From NCBI GenBank assembly GCA_014871385.1, contig CM026433.1:5777585-5841584 (forward strand): a stretch of DNA of 64,000 nucleotides. The letters are read 5' to 3'. Below the pieces are notes generated by a model that was given only the letters and a program-made list of their open reading frames with translations, had not been told where the DNA came from and made no database searches. The DNA comes from Ceratodon purpureus. Its lineage: Eukaryota; Streptophyta; Bryopsida; Pseudoditrichales; Ditrichaceae. The position numbers were made by a program, and so were the translations under genes. Within the stretch, counting starts at the first letter, position 1, and the number at the start of each line of letters is the position of its first letter. This document shows, in pieces, positions 11,301 to 22,675 of this stretch.

Positions 11301-13039
11301 AAGGCATTAATGAGCAGGTGCAGACGTGGAACCCATACGCAAAACCAAACCATTGCAATGGAGTAGTCGTATCAGAGTACCAACATACATAGGAATAGTT
11401 ACCAAATTAAAGGGCCTTTTCATCGAAGCTAAAGTTGATTTATCTGGACGTAAGCTTCAATTTTGAAAACATACCTCCGCTGGGATCTTTAACAATAATG
11501 CCTCCTGAGGGTTCTGGTGTGTCACGATCAATGCCTGCTAACGCCAACGCAACTGAGTTCACAACACACGTGTGCCCATCTAACCGACAGGCAACGACCT
11601 GCAACACTAAATCATTCTTAGCACCTCTAGGTTGTGTTGATTAGCTCCCTCTCGTGATTATGCAATGACCGTGAATATTTTAAGTCCGAGAGAATGATAT
11701 ATTATGATTGTAACAAAGAGTATCACTTGAAAGAAATGTAATTCAGTTGTACTAAAATGCATCTTGAAAAGCAGTTGTTTGTACGACACGTACCGGGTGG
11801 TTTGGAGCATCGATCCAAGCAGCTTCGGGCATCTCTCCACCCCAGTTTTCATGATTCCAATTAACTCCAACTATCCACTTTCCCTTGTTCACGCCTATCA
11901 AAACACCACAATGAGCCCAACTTCGGAATAGATAACATGAGTTAATATTCAATTTATTAGAGCAATATAAAAGAGCATTTCCTATAATCAACATTGTAAA
12001 TTCTGTATGGCTCCACTACGTTGAAACTGCCACCAAGAGCAGATTATACAAGTGAAATTTTTCACATGTCTTCATATCTGTAAATTGAACACAAGCACAT
12101 CCCGAATTGTGGTGACTACCTTCAGCAGCAAGCTTGAGCCTACGTGTAAATTCAGCGCGGCTGTCAGCAGTTCCAAGTTGAACATAAGTCATCTGTTCTT
12201 TGCACACCCACCCACCCAAATCAGACCTTACACTAGGTTAGAATTCAACTTTCAGTGCCCAATTCAGCCTCGTAAAGCGAGACAACAATGAGCCCCCAGT
12301 TGGAAGCAGTAACCAAGAAACAGACCCAAGGCGATATCTAGAATGAAACATAGAGTGATCCATGTTTGATATAGATCATGCTCTTATGCTTTCCCTCGTG
12401 TAGCATAATGAAGTGCAAACAAAAAGGAACCAACAATATAGCCCACATACCTGGAGACCTCCACTAATGAAATGAACATGAGAATCAATGAGCCCAGGGG
12501 TCACAAATTTGCCCTCCAAGTCCACAATCTTTGTGTTGGGACCAATTGCTGCAACCTGTCCAGTCTGGGAGAAAACTCACTCATAAGTACATGTAAATGT
12601 GATTCACGATAAAACACAATAAAATTATATTTCATGCACATACTGCACTGCAGGCCCCTACCTGCACCTCGGAGGCGTTGCCAAGGCTCAAGATTCGGCC
12701 ATTAGCAACTGCCATAGACTGCGCCCAGGGCTGCCTCGCATCCCCTGTCCAGATCGTCGCATTCACAAACAGAGTATCTGCAGTCTCAACTCCCCTCCCG
12801 CTCAACCCTCTCATTAAGATTCTTGTCAGCTCCCGGTAAGTCTCTGAACTCCCTCAATTATCACATGCCAGTTTAAACCCCCCACCATGAGAGCCACATC
12901 CAGTAAAAACTCCATCTAGCAAGATCTCCCAACCCTAAACTCGAAAAAAAGAGAAGAAAGACATAACATGGTTACCTGGAACGAACAACCACGATGGGAG
13001 GAAAATAATGAGCACCCCCATGGTGACCATGAGTTTCAT
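8394..13039 (-). CDS. Secreted/ER amidohydrolase, YtcJ/LAF3 type
   Basis: Fifteen exons: 13039-12976, 12843-12662, 12564-12451, 12192-12120, 11894-11794, 11598-11475, 11289-11095, 10769-10684, 10537-10430, 10265-10170, 10032-9934, 9661-9587, 9235-9104, 8897-8782, 8571-8394. Together they give 1743 nt, 580 aa, with compatible phases and GT-AG ends. Exon 1 encodes a hydrophobic signal or anchor sequence, implying entry to the secretory pathway. Metal-site residues of the amidohydrolase fold are in order: H111-V-H113 after 'PGLIDS', K333 in 'GGVKAFADGS', H385 in 'HAIGD', H417 in 'EHAQH' and D481 in 'LGSDW'. Length and layout match plant LAF3-like proteins, whose substrate is not firmly known; related bacterial enzymes hydrolyse N-acyl or formamide bonds. 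No active-site residue appears lost. The intron 10429-10266 holds a recent 47-bp tandem duplication. Confidence 0.92.
10265..10359. repeat. 47/48-bp tandem duplication in an amidohydrolase intron
   Basis: Copy 1 (10265-10311) and copy 2 (10312-10359) are identical except for one extra A in copy 2. The unit includes the minus-strand 3' splice site context (GGAGCTTATAG), so the intron contains two copies of the acceptor. Reading frame shows that the exon-proximal one, after 10266, is the usable site. Confidence 0.85.
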
Positions 13040-14399
13040 TCTGCAACACAGTTGACGCTGCTTCTTCCCCATTCCGCTGATTCTGCACAACTTACACCCC
13101 TTAAAACCCTAGACTGTGCTCTCTCACTCACCCACCCACCCACCCAAACTAGCTCCTCACCAAACCTCCGTGTGTATCAAGCACGCCCTGCAATTGAATT
13201 TCATTTCATTTCATTAAATTATATGAGCTGCGAGCTCAGCAGCGAACCACGACGATGGTGTGCAGGTTGATTGATCAATCTCCAGGCTCAGTGGCTCACC
13301 CATCATTCATTCGGCATTGTGAATCCCCCATACTATCCATCTGCTCTACTCTACTCTCTGACAAAGGCTGAGTATTCAGTACAATTAAGTCTCTCACAGT
13401 GCCATTTCCAGTCTCAGTCCAAGATAGTGTAACGTACCACTCACCAGGACCCCGCACTGGAGCAACAAGAGCCTTTAGTTAGCCAGAAGTAGCCACTCCC
13501 CGCATGAAAACTCCAGCAATGAGCACTACGCAAACTGTAAAAATCACTGTCGCACTCAAATTCTGTGCACCCACAACTTCACCACGCTTGCACAAAAATC
13601 CAAGCACACAAATTCACCACAACTGCATCACGTTTGAGGAAATGTAGGGACTTTTGTGCACCCAAATCTTCACACCCCATGAATCTTCACGCCCACAACA
13701 TCACACCCACATCTTAACTTGGGCAGACCATCTTCGTCAGACTTTACATTGGACAGAGACACAGAGGGGAACAGAACTATCCGGTGCGACATGAAAAAAC
13801 ATTCTCGCGAGGGCAGAAACTCTTCACTTGAGCCACTTGAGGGTAACATCGAAAATGAAATGACTTACCGTGGCAGTGCGGCACTTCTTCGGGTGTCGCT
13901 GATCGTCAAGTAAGTAATCTGCTCCGCACCACTCTCACTTTACTCTCCCACCAAGTTAACTTAAAACCTGAATCCACTTCCGCTCTTTGTAAACCTTTCC
14001 TTGGCCTTGGGGAGTTCGTCCAGGCTCTGGAGGGGTTCGTCCACCTTGGCAGAGTTCGTCCAGCCTGCTCAATAGTTCCTATCTTAATTAAGAATGATTT
14101 CAATTATTAGTTCATAACTAATTGGCTTCTATTTAACTCAACAGCAATCGATCAGCACTGAAGTGTTGCACATTTTGAGGAGCTCTCAGTTTGGGTTTCG
14201 ATGTGGGATCACAAGTCCACTGAGATCCACCATGACGATCATATTAGTATATTGATAATTTTCGTTTTCAATTTCAATTTCATCAGCATCATGATATTCG
14301 AAAAACGCTGTAGACATGGCCGGTAATCCAAGCTGTAGAGATTCACCTCCGAAGAACAGCAATTGCTCCGACAGGGCGTCGTAATACTGCAATCACTAA
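13040..14399. other. Shared 5' region between divergent genes
   Basis: This ~1.4 kb lies between the amidohydrolase start (13039, minus) and the duplicated leader of the oleosin-like gene (plus). It contains a short CCCA repeat (about 13128-13146), CT-rich tracts near 13340 and several AC/CA-rich stretches. No exon or RNA gene is recognised. It probably holds the amidohydrolase promoter and leader. Confidence 0.4.
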
Positions 14400-14978
14400 T
14401 CTATACACAGTCCATTGCCACAAGACTTAATTCCACCTCTGAGGAGAAAGATGATCAAGTCTCACATATTGAACTTTCCAGCGTCGTGAAGCAATCCCAA
14501 ACCACGCTCTCCTCCCCGGTCGCGCTTCGCTGCGACAAGCACACAGCTACCTCCGCGACCGAAACGATCGTCGCAACGGCCGACTACCATGTGCACGAAT
14601 TAGACTTTCTCGAACCCATCGCCGCGCCTGCGTGCGTGCGTGTATGCCATGCACTATTATTCGGGAGCATCTGCAGTCTAAACGTACCACCACCATGGGA
14701 ACCTCCGCCATGGCGCCTCCAGTCCCAACTCCAACTCATAACCGAACCTCACATTCCCCGTTACTATCTCTTCCACTCAGTCACCACAGTCGACAACTCC
14801 ATCCTAGAACACCTTCAACGCAACCACCAGTACCACCCATCGCTAATTAACTAGCTAGCTCCATCTCAGAATCCCATCGTCGCCACCACTTGATCAGTTT
14901 CCACAACCAGTCACTATGCTCCCCGTCGATCGCAGTAACGCAAACTCACATCGATCAGGCCAGCTAGAGCTCCTGAAG

Positions 14979-15608
14979 ATGAGCGACGCGGCGCGTTCGA
15001 CACGCTTTCTAGTATCGGAACTTGAAGAGATGGTCCGCAGGACTGCAGAGGAGACTGATCTCCGGAGGAAGGCGAGGCTGATGGTGATACTGGCAGCGGT
15101 GCTGGTGGCAGGAGGGGCGGCGCTCGTGTGCACCGGCGCCGTGGTGTTCCTGCTGGTGGTGCCTGCTGTGGTGGTGCTCAGCCCCTTGCTCTTGGCTGTG
15201 AGCATGGCGTCGCTGCTGTTCCGCAAAGCCTCCGGCTTATGGCGTCGTCGATCGCGGAGTCGGGTGAGTTCGCAAATTGCCATGCATTTGCACTTAATTT
15301 CGCAAGTTTTTGCTTGTCTGCTTGTTTTCGCTTCATTTCCCTGATTTCGCCTCACATGTTTTCACCTTTTCACTTTTTCATTCCTTTTCACTTTTTCATT
15401 CCTTTTCACTTTTTTCATTTGTTTTCGCTTTTTTCATTCTTTTTCTCTTTTTTCATTTGTTTTCACTTCTTTTCTTTTTTTCCCTTTCTTTCATTTTTTT
15501 CTTTTCTTTTTTTTTTTCTTCTTTTTTCACTTTGAATTGGGGGTGGTTGTTTAGTTTATAATGTTTTGTAGGTTGTTGCAGTGGAGTCACCGCGTGTACT
15601 GGAGTTAA
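14979..15608 (+). CDS. Small oleosin-like hairpin protein (3' end uncertain)
   Basis: I start at ATG 14979, which is conserved in the pseudogene copy at 8069; the open frame extends upstream to 14916. Exon 1 (14979-15263) encodes 95 residues: a charged amphipathic N-terminus, then an unbroken hydrophobic stretch (about 34-81) with P62-x5-S68-P69-x3-A73. This is the oleosin proline-knot pattern PX5SPX3P with its last proline replaced by Ala. A basic Arg-rich tail follows. A strong GTGAGT donor at 15264 and the pyrimidine tract beyond it imply an intron. An acceptor after 15581 gives nine more codons to TAA at 15606-15608; an acceptor after 15571 is an alternative. The C-terminal hydrophobic arm is shorter than in typical oleosins. 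A lipid-droplet surface role is inferred. It could instead be another small hairpin membrane protein. Confidence 0.6.
15340..15535 (+). repeat. Pyrimidine-rich low-complexity tract in an intron
   Basis: This run of T and C has reiterated CATTCCTTTTCACTTTTT units. It lies between the GTGAGT donor at 15264 and the candidate acceptors at 15571 and 15581 of the oleosin-like gene, so it probably forms an expanded polypyrimidine tract. Confidence 0.6.
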
Positions 15609-15631
15609 GTAGTTGGTTTGTTAAAAAATAA

Positions 15632-18590
15632 ATCCAAAATAAGATAACGAAAGAAATGGGAAAATTAAAGGGTAGAGAGATGGAAAATGGGAAATTTTAT
15701 TTTTAGTGGTATTTGATTGTTTTAGTGGTATTGATTTCAGGGTGTTTACAGTGGATTCTTTTTTAAACATAAAAATTAGTGGATTAAATTTTTGAGAAAT
15801 AAAATTTATTTTTTGAATGAAAGGAAAGTATTCATTTAGAGGTGTACAAACTAGCTACCAAAAACTAGGGTATTGTAGGTCACAGGGTTTATGGTAAGTG
15901 ATAGCAATTCTTGTTTTTGTAAGATGTTGTAGGTGGAAATTGGAAAGCTTTTGAGTGACAGTAATTCTAGTGAAGTTTAAGGATATTGTGATTTTGAAGT
16001 TTTTGTAGTTTTAAGGGAAGAGAGTAACTTGAGTGTGAGAGAAAAGTATGTAGAACTTAAATAGATCTTAATCACAACTTTTAGTGAATGAATTGTAGGT
16101 TTCAAAGATATACTATTCTCAACAATGAAAGTAATTAGAATAATTTTGAACCACATCATTCACTAACTTATAATATATAGTGATTTCAGTGTAGTATATA
16201 AGGTGGTTATAAAATATAATTTTTTGACAAATTTTTATTGTTGTAGGTTTTAGACTTTTGATGGAATTTTATTCAACAACTTTCTTGAAAAAAAATTACC
16301 TTCTTAGATAGATCCCATGTCCGGTTCCAATGTATTCAACTTTAATTTGTTAATGAAGAAGTCAACGTGATTAAAAATGATTGTTGTTTTTGTTTCATTG
16401 TAGGATTCTTCCGTGGTTGTCGAGGTTGGAGTTTGGTCGGTGGTGAGCGATCCATACAAATCAGACCTTACTAAACATTGAGAGTAAAGATTGACAATAT
16501 ATCCGTGAGAGAATTAGCCAAAGTTGATTTTGAGTATTTTTCAATTGATAAAATAAGCTTTTAAAACTATGGTGTGAATCTTTAAATGTTATTTTATTCT
16601 AACATCTTGAATTTGATCTTGATGCTATGAACTTCACAAAGAGTATCCATTATCTTTTATTGTTCCCATTGATGTTGCAGCAACATAACATGTTGCATAA
16701 TTGATTTTAAAAGTTTAAAAATGGTTATAAGACGCACTCGCAATCATTTTAAGAAACAACTTTGTGTCAGGTCATTTCAATTAAAGCATGAAGAAGCAAG
16801 AATGAAAATTCATAGATAGCATGTTTTATTCATTAGTATATCCCATCTTTTCTCCAATTCTTTTTTTGAAGTTTTCAAAACCATGATGTAAATATTTGAA
16901 GTTAAAAATTAAAAAATAACATTAACCGGAATCATTTCAAAATCTTTAGAAGGAACATTGTGCTTTTAGGTGTTAGCTTCATCAAGTATATTTTTATGAA
17001 TTTTGTTTTAATTAGTTTGATGTAATCATTGACTATCTATATGAATATGAATATGAATATAAATATAAATATAAATATAATATATATATATATATATATG
17101 CATATATATGTATGCATGTATTTGCACATATATATGTGTGTAATGATATTATTCATTATTATAAGATATTATTTTTAAATTAAAATTATTAATTTTTTGC
17201 TTTTTAAATATGTAGTAATTTTTTAAATATTTCATATCGTATAAAAATAATATTTTTATGAACTTCATATATTTATTTATATACTGAAACTACAAAACCT
17301 TTGATTTTATTATGAATAATAAGGTTTGAAGGTTTTTTTTAGAAAATATAAGACTTTTATATGGATCATCGTCACATTATAAAAAATTGTGTCGACTTGT
17401 TATAAGCCAATTCGACAATGAATCGTACATGAAAATTAAATTATGTGTGTTTTTAAAGCATCTAATTTTTTTTACTACTTTATAGATTGTTTAAATGTAG
17501 TTTGGAATTTTTTAACTATTTTAATTGTGTCCCTAGAAACTATCTATATTTTATGTGTTTATATGTATCTTCATACAACGTACATTATAAATACATTTGT
17601 GATTTTTTTTACAACATTGAAATCTTGAAAATTAAAAAGGTACTTTAAAATTTATATATATTTTTTAAATGTAATATTTAAACTCAAAACCAAGATAGTC
17701 AATGCAAAATTCTTGGATGTTATTTTCACATATTAAATTTTTTTAATATGTGAAATTAACATCTAAGTGCATACCGGTATTAACTAGTGGTTGTGGGAAA
17801 ATTACATTGTTCAACGACTTAGTGCAAAATTAATGCAATAATATATGATAAAATCTAAGAGCTCTTTTAATAAAATCTAAAAAGAGGCTATAAAAGAATT
17901 GAAATTAGTTTCAATAATATATACGCTATGCAGCTTAACACAGTAGAGTAGCCTCCATGATCAAAGTTGTATTGACCGTACTGCTTAATTGGATCACAAA
18001 TTGCAAATGACTTAATCTCAACTTTGATTCCTTTTCACGGTGCAATTAATGTCACGCCATAATTACTACATTAATGCAAAACACTTCAACAAAATAAATG
18101 ATTATAATGACCTATAATGGCTCATAATGGCCTATAATTAGACTCATAATTGCTTATTCAGTAAATCTTAAGCCATTTTTTCCAACCATGAGATTTGAGT
18201 TATTAAAAAAAAAAAAAAAAAATCTATTATTCAATGATGGTTATCACACAAATTTCAGGTAGAATTGAATAGAATATGATTATAAGATTATAAAAGGATA
18301 CAAGTCTATTGTATATTTTTCATACATTAAATTAACTTACTATGTTGTTTTACATAGGTATTATTAATGGTTTTAATATAATTGTAACTAATTGAAATCG
18401 GACTGCAATGAGGCAAGAACCAATGTATCATCAAGAACACATATTGGACAATAAATGTGACATACTCATGAAACAGAGTCCATGATTACTACAACACCTC
18501 ATGAGAATTATATGATTATGCGTTGTTCATCCATATCACACATGTAGGACGACGTGAACATGTTTATAAAGCATTGAGTTGATTTGGAAC
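15632..18590. other. AT-rich desert
   Basis: Very AT-rich sequence without any supported exon. The few open frames consist of low-complexity hydrophobic codons and are not credible. A microsatellite is listed separately. Confidence 0.5.
17037..17140. repeat. AT microsatellite
   Basis: Reiterated ATGAAT and AAATAT units merge into a pure TA run and then TATG/TGCA-containing repeats. This is a simple sequence repeat in the AT-rich desert. Confidence 0.85.
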
Positions 18591-18782
18591 TTACTCCCAA
18601 AATTGTTTCATTTTTTCCCCAACAGCTGCAGATATGCACTTATCACGATACTCTAGGCCAGTCTCTAGGCTACTAAACCTTCCATTGAGACGCCCAAGCT
18701 CATCAATTATGGTTTTCAGCCCGAGGACCAATTTGCTTTTCTTCTTCCATTTTGAATTTATATAGTTTGCACGGTTAAATTA
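18591..18782 (-). pseudogene. Short coding-like relic, unknown protein
   Basis: On the minus strand a frame of about 62 codons ends in TAA at 18593-18591. Its codon and amino-acid make-up differ from the surrounding AT-rich sequence. It has a Lys-rich start, then a likely helical segment (motif IIDELGRLNGRF) and a charged end (GEKMKQFWE). No start codon or neighbouring exon is evident. It is probably a fragment of a transposon gene. I do not recognise the family. Confidence 0.3.
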
Positions 18783-19489
18783 TTTTTTTATGTATTTGAA
18801 AAATCAATGTATATTTCCACACATTATTTTTGTAAAGTGGAATTTTTTAAGTGGTATTTTTTAAATTCAATAATGTACAATGTAAGGTCAAGAATTTTAT
18901 AAAGGATACTCTACACAAGATGTGCTTAGAGGAAGGCTAGAAGTTGTAGATTTTAAGCTTGCTTTTGACCATTGTATAACTAAGGTCAAAGTTTATTAAG
19001 AGCTATGTGACGAGATTCTCTTAACATTAGTAACAAGCCCTTTGTTCTTCACTTACTATTCTAAGCAAAAAGAGACTTGGTGACTGGAAATTGTCACATA
19101 GAATAAAAAATGTTTGACTTTTCTAAGATTTTAGTGAGTGAAAGTTAACATGTTTTGAGTGATGATCAATATGGTTTTTGTCCATAGTAATCTATATGGA
19201 TTTTTGTAGATAGTTTGTAAGAGCATTTGCAACCACAATCCACAATAAAGATAAAGATAATGATTCTATTGAGGTACAAAGTGCTTTCATTTTAGTTTAT
19301 CTAATTATTGAATTGACTAGTAGGTTTATAGAACATCAACTTCAATGCAGACAAGATTAGACTTGGCTTGCTCAAAAATCTTGAAAATTAAAAATGACTT
19401 AAAATTTAGATAATTTCCATTAAATATACATTTGAGTGTAAAATTGATGCTGTCAATGTAAAATTTCTTTAACACAAGATATGGAATAT

Positions 19490-19565
19490 ATATATACATA
19501 CATATATATATATATATAAATACATATATATAGATATATGTAAATATATGTATATATAAATATAC
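19490..19565. repeat. TA/TATATG microsatellite
   Basis: Alternating TA with interspersed TACATA and TAAATA units. It creates a spurious minus-strand frame that should not be annotated as a gene. Confidence 0.85.
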
Positions 19566-19757
19566 ATTACCTTGCATTCATATTTTTTCCTAAAATCTAA
19601 AAATATTTAATCTTTTTAAATTACATAAAAATGATTTTAAATAATATAAATTTAATACAATGTAACTTATTTTAAAGCTATATCTACTTTCATGATGCAA
19701 AAATAAAATAATATCTAACTTTTCTTTGCTATAACAAACAACCAATACAATCTTGGA

Positions 19758-20054
19758 GAATATTGGTCAGCAATGGCCAGAGCGCTAGCAGGGCTACATG
19801 CACGGAAGGTTTTGCATTGGGATCTCAAGGCAGATAATATGTTGTTCATCGACACAAAGCTGGTTCTAAACAATTTCGATGTGAGTTGTACATCGTATGA
19901 TTCTTTGAAGATGTTGCAATATGTTCCACGAAATGTCGGAAACAAAACTCCCAAGACCTTGCAACTTGATGAAACCAAGCTTTCCAACTCCCTCCACATT
20001 ACGAGCTACTCCATCCACCATATATCTAACGTTTTCAACATGGCGATCCACTAG
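19758..20054 (+). pseudogene. Protein-kinase fragment with broken catalytic motifs
   Basis: The frame contains an unmistakable protein-kinase core segment: an ALAGLHARKVLH stretch, the catalytic loop as H-W-D-L-K-A-D-N instead of HRDLKxxN, a conserved 'MLF' strand, and N-F-D where active kinases have D-F-G. Neither the N-lobe (Gly loop, VAIK lysine) nor the activation-segment APE motif is visible nearby. The Arg-to-Trp change in HRD and the loss of the metal-binding Asp at the DFG position would prevent catalysis. It sits alone in an AT-rich, transposon-rich stretch, so it is best read as a captured or retrocopied fragment. The parent kinase subfamily cannot be determined. Confidence 0.7.
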
Positions 20055-22214
20055 TTTGTAAATGCTAATTTCAAATTCAATGCAATCACGAGGACCTACC
20101 TAACACAAAATGTATTAAAATAAGTTTAGAGATTACAGTTTTTTTTTTTTTAAATGGTCTCAAACATAAAATATAAAATACATGTTGTCTAAATTATAAT
20201 CATCTAACATGGGTAAATTTGGATCCACTCTAGTCTATTGATTGGCAATTGACTTATGACTACTTGCAAAAAAGTATTTTAAAAAATATCATTTTTCAAA
20301 TTTAATTTTAGAAAAGTTATTATGTTATATACCAAAAATATGCATCATTAAAATTCATTTTTGTAAAAAAAATCATGAGTGGTACAAGTCAGAATTTAAA
20401 GTTACACTTAGTTTTATTAAAACATCATCTTTTAATATGGAGATATTTACATTTTAAAATAATAATAAAACAATTTAATGCTTTATTTATTATTTAATTT
20501 GTTTTGTTTTTTTGCGTAGATGGAATAACAAAACTTTTTATTATGAATAAAAGAGTACAAAATTTTCTAAAACTCCTAATAGTCTTATTTCTTTGCGATG
20601 GCATTTAGTGTTTCCTTCATTGCCACATGGTCGGCCTTCATCGTCGCTACCTCAATTTTAATTGCCGCTACCTTGGCCTTTGTCGCCGCATGGTCCTTCA
20701 CGTTCTTCACCAAAATAGAAGTTGCTTTTTGCATTTTGATTAAGCCCATTGCCTTAAAAAATTAGGCCCTCCATTTGGCCTCAACTTAGCCTGCATAGTT
20801 GATGCTTACGGCGATTGTCCCAAACGTCAAGAGAGCGCCTAAAAACTTCCGTGTGTTAGAGTGGTTGTTTGTTATTTTTACACATTATGCTTTTTTATTT
20901 TTATTTTAGTTTATACTAGCAAGATGGTAGTTGCTAAATCTAATAACGATTCGAGATTGCACTATCTTAAAGGGTTTTTTAGGCAAACTTAAAAAAAAAA
21001 AACCTCCATGAACCATCAAACCTTTGGAAGTTCAATCTCAGGAAATTTGAAGATGAATCTAGCCAAATTATGTTGCACATTGTGGCTATTTAAGGTTACT
21101 TCAAGTTTATTAAACCACCTTTTGACCTTGCAAAGAATATGAACAATTCTGGTTAGATTGAAGTTATTGATTTTGAACCTCTTTTGACGGCTTTTCAAAA
21201 GGCAAATTAGATGTTTGGCAATAAATCCATTGTTGAATACATGAAGTACACACCAAAATTTACAAAGGACAAACTATTTCTTCATTCATGTTTCTTTGAA
21301 GGTTATCCTTTGGCACTATAATGATGTCCAGACAGCAGATTGTTATGTTGCTTCTTAAATTTGTCAACCATCAATTATTACTTGGAACCTACAATGGAAT
21401 TACAATTTTGCATGTGGCCATTTTTTTCAAGAATAAAAATTCAGTGAAGAAATTACTAGAGATTTTGAATAATTTTTTATAAAATAAATTTTAAAAAAAT
21501 AAAAAATAATAATAATAATAATATAAAAAAACCTATGTTCTAAGACTAACATCATCCATCAAAACTTACATGGAAATAGATGTTTTTACAAAAAGTCTAT
21601 ATTGAAACATAATAAACCAACATTTTAAGATTCAACTACAAAATTGATTGATTATTTTATTTAAATGGGCAATGAAAAAGTGAATAAGAATGATAGAAAC
21701 AAGATGAGAAAGAAAAAACACACCTCTACAGTTCCAAAATGTGGATGCGTCACTTTGGACAATGTACAATATTCCCTGTGATATAAATTGCTACAATAAT
21801 CTAACCACTATGTTGAAAGTCTATAATGAGAAGAAAACGGTTGTTGATGACTTCAATAATCTCGACCTTCATGAAGATTTTGAAGACCACACCTTCATAA
21901 AGAATCTAATTGAGGGAAAGTAGGCCAAAGAATTGGATTTGGAATACAAGAGGATGTAGATTTCAATTTTGAAATGGATCCTTGTTTGATTTTGCTCAAA
22001 GTGCACTATGCATGCAAATATCCTCCTAAATTCAAAGAATGTCTTAATCTTGAATTGTTTTAAATAATTGTTTTTGTAACGCTATGTACATCTTTGCAAT
22101 GTACGTGGACAAATTATGTTTCATATCATGATAGATCGTTGTAATGACCAAGTTCAATTTCTTGGCCAATGGATCTTAAATGAAGTACACCATTAAAAAG
22201 TCTATTTTAACACC
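20055..22214. other. AT-rich desert with possible transposon debris
   Basis: No intact gene. The segment 21230-21420 and the frame at 21741-21923 look faintly coding, as decayed transposon genes would, but no family motif could be identified. An ATA trinucleotide run lies near 21495-21520. Confidence 0.4.
20585..20749 (-). pseudogene. 54-codon Ala/Lys-rich coiled-coil relic
   Basis: On the minus strand an ATG (20749-20747) opens 54 codons ending in TAA (20587-20585). The product alternates Ala, Lys, Val and Met in a heptad-like way (motif KAKVAAIKIEVATMKADH), suggesting a coiled coil. Its GC content is well above that of the flanks. An in-frame TAA lies five codons upstream of the ATG, so it could be the last exon of a lost gene. 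Function unknown. Confidence 0.3.
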
Positions 22215-22675
22215 TTAGGCTATCGCCACTAATCCCCCAACGGCCACGCCAACGGAGGGTAGCCGGGCGGGTTCGAGTACAGCTGCCACCGCCGTCCCTG
22301 TAACCCTATATATGGTGCCGATCACACCATTCTAGCTGCCTTGGACGGCAACTTAGTGTGAATAATTTTCGGACTGCAAAATTTGACTTTTTTGGACTAA
22401 CAGAAATTTTAAGCAATACAAGGAAAAGTGTAGGGAAAGTGGAGGGGAGGGACTATAGAAGAAGGTGTAGGGAAAGGGAGGGAGGATGGTGGAAATCACA
22501 AGGAAAGGGGGCTTGTTAGTGACCCCCCTCCAAAATGTGCCACTTATCCTGTTGGCAGGCCACTGCCCGGACCTGTTGGCAAAGTGCAAGAGAGCAGTCC
22601 TTGCATAAAGGCCAGCCCACTATACTGTTACCATCTCTCCGTTGGCGTTGGGGGAAATGGGTGGCGATGCCCTTA
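22215..22675. mobile_element. PIF/Harbinger-like (Tourist-type) MITE
   Basis: A GC-rich 455-bp block (22218-22672) is flanked by TTA on both sides (22215-22217 and 22673-22675). Its ends are imperfect inverted repeats: GGCTATCGCCACTAATCCCC on the left against GGGCATCGCCACCCATTTCC read inward from the right, both continuing into CCAACG/CGCCAACGG. A TTA target duplication with GG-starting TIRs is characteristic of PIF/Harbinger elements. There is no transposase frame. Confidence 0.75.

Noticed and set aside
15128..15561. Phe/Ser-rich frames over the pyrimidine tract
   Set aside because: Direct translation of a low-complexity T/C run inside an intron.
19326..19577. Tyr/Ile-rich minus-strand frame
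   Set aside because: It translates a TA microsatellite.
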